Source: Nitrospirillum amazonense (GTDB taxonomy: Bacteria; Pseudomonadota; Alphaproteobacteria; Azospirillales; Azospirillaceae). Taken from it: a stretch of DNA of 64,000 bases. A program made the position numbers and the translations under genes. Every line of letters begins with the position of its first letter. Positions within the stretch are counted from its first letter, which is position 1. The notes under the pieces are model-generated. The model worked only from the letters and a program-made list of their open reading frames with translations. It was not told the origin of the DNA and did not search any database. Positions 62,196 through 64,000 of this stretch are shown here, piece after piece. The stretch is from positions 1-64,000 of the forward strand of contig NZ_VITV01000007.1 in the NCBI RefSeq assembly GCF_007828035.1, given 5' to 3'.

Positions 62196-62738
62196 ATGAA
62201 CAGCCTGACCCAAACCTCGCGGGAGGCGCAGTTCGTCACGCTCGGCATCGAGCGCGAGATCTACGCTGTCCCGGTCGAAGCGGTGGTGGAAATCCTGGAC
62301 ATGCGGCCGGTGTTCCGCATCCCGGAAACCCCGCCCTACCTTGTCGGACTGATCGACGTCCGGGGCCGGGGTGTGCCGGTGATCGACCTGCGGCTGAAAC
62401 TGGGCCTGTCGCCCGGCATCCCCTCGGAACATACCCGCATCCTAGTCCTGCATGTCCCGATCAACGGGCGGGACATCGCCCTGGGCCTGATGGCGGACCG
62501 GGTGTTCGAGGTCCTGCCGCTGGACCTAAGCCAACTGGAGACACCGCCGGATATCGGGGTGTCGTGGCGCTCCGACTACATTCGTGGCGTGGGCCGCCGC
62601 GGCGACGGCTTCGTCATCGTCTTCGACCTGGCGACACTGTTCACCGCCGACGAGGCGTCGGTCATCGGGCGTAAGGCCGTGCCCGACCTGGCGGCCAGCG
62701 CCTCCGCCCAACCGCTGCCGGCGGCCGCCACCCTTTAA
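62196..62738 (+). CDS. cheW: Chemotaxis coupling protein CheW (copy 2)
   Basis: A 180-residue CheW: TLGIEREIYAVPVEAVVEIL, ETPPYLVGLIDVRGRGVPVI and LMADRVFEVLPLD. It has a short Ala-rich C-terminal tail. It lies between the two MCP genes, 15 bp after the first, in the same operon. Confidence 0.93.
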   Translation: MNSLTQTSREAQFVTLGIEREIYAVPVEAVVEILDMRPVFRIPETPPYLVGLIDVRGRGVPVIDLRLKLGLSPGIPSEHTRILVLHVPINGRDIALGLMADRVFEVLPLDLSQLETPPDIGVSWRSDYIRGVGRRGDGFVIVFDLATLFTADEASVIGRKAVPDLAASASAQPLPAAATL

Positions 62739-62767
62739 GACAATTCGACGATCAAGGATCCTTCGCG

Positions 62768-64000
62768 ATGCGCATGACCATCAAGCTGAAACTGGGGCTG
62801 ACCTTCGCGGTCATCGTCGCGTTGTCGACCACCAGCGCCGTCCTGGGCATACAGAAACTGGCCGCCCTGGATGAAAGCCTGCACCACATGGCCCAGGGGC
62901 CGATGCAGCAGATCAAGCTGGCCCAGGATCTCTACACCGACCTCATGACCGTGACGCGGTCGGAGAAGAGCCTGCTGCTGGCGGACAGCAAGGAGCTGGT
63001 GAGCCAGTATGAGGCGCGGATCGCCAAGGAACAGCAGGCCCTGGAGGCCGATCGCGCCAAGCTGGACTCCCTCACCAGCGGTGAAAGCAACAAGAAGGTG
63101 GCGGCCTTTACCGCCGTTTGGAAACAATTCCTGCCCATCCAGAATCGGGTTATCGCCCTGGCGAAAAGTGAGCAGCGGGACGAGGCCGTGCGCCTGTCCC
63201 GCGTCGAGGGGCGGCAGGTGCTGGACAGCGCCGACGCGGCGCTGGACGAGGTGGTGGCCCTGGCCCAGGCGAACATGACGCAGACCGAAGCCGCGGCCAC
63301 CGCCCAGTATGACACCGCGCGGACGGTGCTGACCGCCACGGTCGCCGTCTCGCTGTTGATCGCGCTGGCCGCCGCGACCTGGATCCTGATCAGCATCAGC
63401 CGGGGCCTGCAGGGCGCCATCCGCCTGGCCAACGGCGTCGCCCGCGGCGACCTGGACCAGTCGCTGGCCGTCAGGTCCGATGACGAGATCCGGGACATGG
63501 TGACCGCGCTGAACACCATGATGGACAATTTGCGGGCGACGGCCGGCATCGCCGACACGGTGGCCAATGGGGACCTGACGGTGGAGGCCACGCCCCTGTC
63601 CGACAAGGATACGCTGGGCATCGCGCTGAAGCGCATGATCGCCAACCTGCGGGCCACGGCGCAGGTAGCCGACACGGTCGCCGACGGCGACCTGACGGTG
63701 GAGGCCACGCCCCTGTCCGACAAGGATACGCTGGGCCTGGCGCTGAAGCGCATGGTCGAGAAGCTGCGGGATGTCGTGGGCGAGGCGACGTCGGCGTCGG
63801 ACAACGTGTCGTCGGGCAGCCAGGAGCTGTCGGCGACGGCGGAGGAGCTGTCGCAAGGGGCGACGGAGCAGGCGTCGGCGGCGGAGGAAGCATCGGCATC
63901 GATGGAGCAGATGGCGGCGAACATCAAGCAGAACGCGGACAACGCCAGCCAGACGGAGAAGATCGCGCGGCAGTCCGCGGCGGACGCGCAGACCAGCGGC
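62768..64000 (+). CDS. Methyl-accepting chemotaxis protein (MCP 2), cut by window end
   Basis: The frame is open from ATG 62768 to the last base, giving 411 codons of a longer transducer. TM1 (about 8-29), a periplasmic four-helix-bundle sensor (DLMTVTRSEKSLLLADSKEL, similar to MCP 1), TM2 near 185-207, HAMP, then two near-identical 39-residue HAMP-like units (GDLTVEATPLSDKDTLG twice), and the beginning of the signalling domain ([20 protein letters not shown]). The doubled HAMP unit is not in MCP 1. The tip and C-terminus lie outside the window. Confidence 0.93.
   Translation, partial: MRMTIKLKLGLTFAVIVALSTTSAVLGIQKLAALDESLHHMAQGPMQQIKLAQDLYTDLMTVTRSEKSLLLADSKELVSQYEARIAKEQQALEADRAKLDSLTSGESNKKVAAFTAVWKQFLPIQNRVIALAKSEQRDEAVRLSRVEGRQVLDSADAALDEVVALAQANMTQTEAAATAQYDTARTVLTATVAVSLLIALAAATWILISISRGLQGAIRLANGVARGDLDQSLAVRSDDEIRDMVTALNTMMDNLRATAGIADTVANGDLTVEATPLSDKDTLGIALKRMIANLRATAQVADTVADGDLTVEATPLSDKDTLGLALKRMVEKLRDVVGEATSASDNVSSGSQELSATAEELSQGATEQASAAEEASASMEQMAANIKQNADNASQTEKIARQSAADAQTSG
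63572..63736 (+). repeat. Tandem HAMP-unit repeat inside MCP 2 gene
   Basis: An exact 48-nt sequence occurs at 63572-63619 and again at 63689-63736, a spacing of 117 bp or 39 codons. It encodes the repeated LTVEATPLSDKDTLG linker of poly-HAMP receptors. The exact DNA match suggests recent duplication or conversion. Confidence 0.85.

Noticed and set aside
59880..62432. Open frame of 850 codons on the minus strand across cheW and MCP 1
   Set aside because: Translation is Arg/Leu/His repeats mirroring the MCP codons; no family features, and the plus-strand genes are certain.

Overview
The window is about 64 kb of GC-rich, densely coding DNA with long shadow frames. It looks like an alphaproteobacterial chromosome, most likely Rhodospirillales/Azospirillaceae (Azospirillum, Nitrospirillum or Niveispirillum type). 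That placement is an inference from base composition, the STAS-CheY-CheA-CheW-MCP operon and the gene families present; no rRNA or marker gene is in the window.

1-8.6 kb: a tRNA-Glu(CUC) gene followed by a tyrosine integrase broken by two frameshifts, then an accessory block: SDR and isochorismatase-like hydrolase divergent from a LysR regulator, then pirin, alpha/beta hydrolase and GMC oxidoreductase. A second copy of the integrase 5' end (172 bp, 8465-8636) closes the block, so it reads as an island of about 8 kb bounded by two decayed integrase ends. A 13-bp inverted sequence sits in both promoters next to the LysR gene.

8.7-37 kb: an accessory catabolic region in several divergent operons. 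It holds a cyclic amidohydrolase, several SDRs, a LysR regulator, HyuA/HyuB (oxoprolinase/N-methylhydantoinase), a 2-oxoglutarate-Fe(II) oxygenase, a [2Fe-2S] ferredoxin with its FAD reductase, a PLP lyase, a DUF3830 protein, an aldehyde dehydrogenase, a Rieske oxygenase translationally coupled to a glutamine-synthetase-like ligase, a PhyH dioxygenase, a DUF1445 protein, an MFS transporter, a secreted lipase-like hydrolase, a TonB-dependent receptor and a metal-dependent deaminase/amidohydrolase. Together they suggest uptake and oxidative breakdown of a nitrogen-containing compound, possibly through gamma-glutamyl or 5-oxoproline intermediates. The substrate cannot be read from sequence.

37.4-54.7 kb: the most notable part, a RiPP (peptide natural product) cluster on the minus strand. 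Ten short genes in a row, plus an eleventh inside the biosynthetic block, encode precursors with a nearly constant nitrile-hydratase-like leader (NHLP) ending in GG or AG and completely different short C-terminal cores. Behind them lie two paralogous fused proteins (leader-binding/Zn domain plus YcaO cyclodehydratase) flanking a haem-oxygenase-fold protein, and a three-gene NHLM export system (HlyD-like adaptor, C39 peptidase-ABC transporter, second ABC transporter). A divergent NarL-type response regulator and membrane histidine kinase probably control it; a perfect inverted repeat lies in the shared promoter.

54.8-64 kb: a soluble receptor-like chemotaxis protein on the minus strand, then a plus-strand chemotaxis operon: STAS, CheY, CheA, CheW, MCP, CheW and a second MCP cut by the window edge. 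The two MCP genes share a nearly identical 239-bp block.
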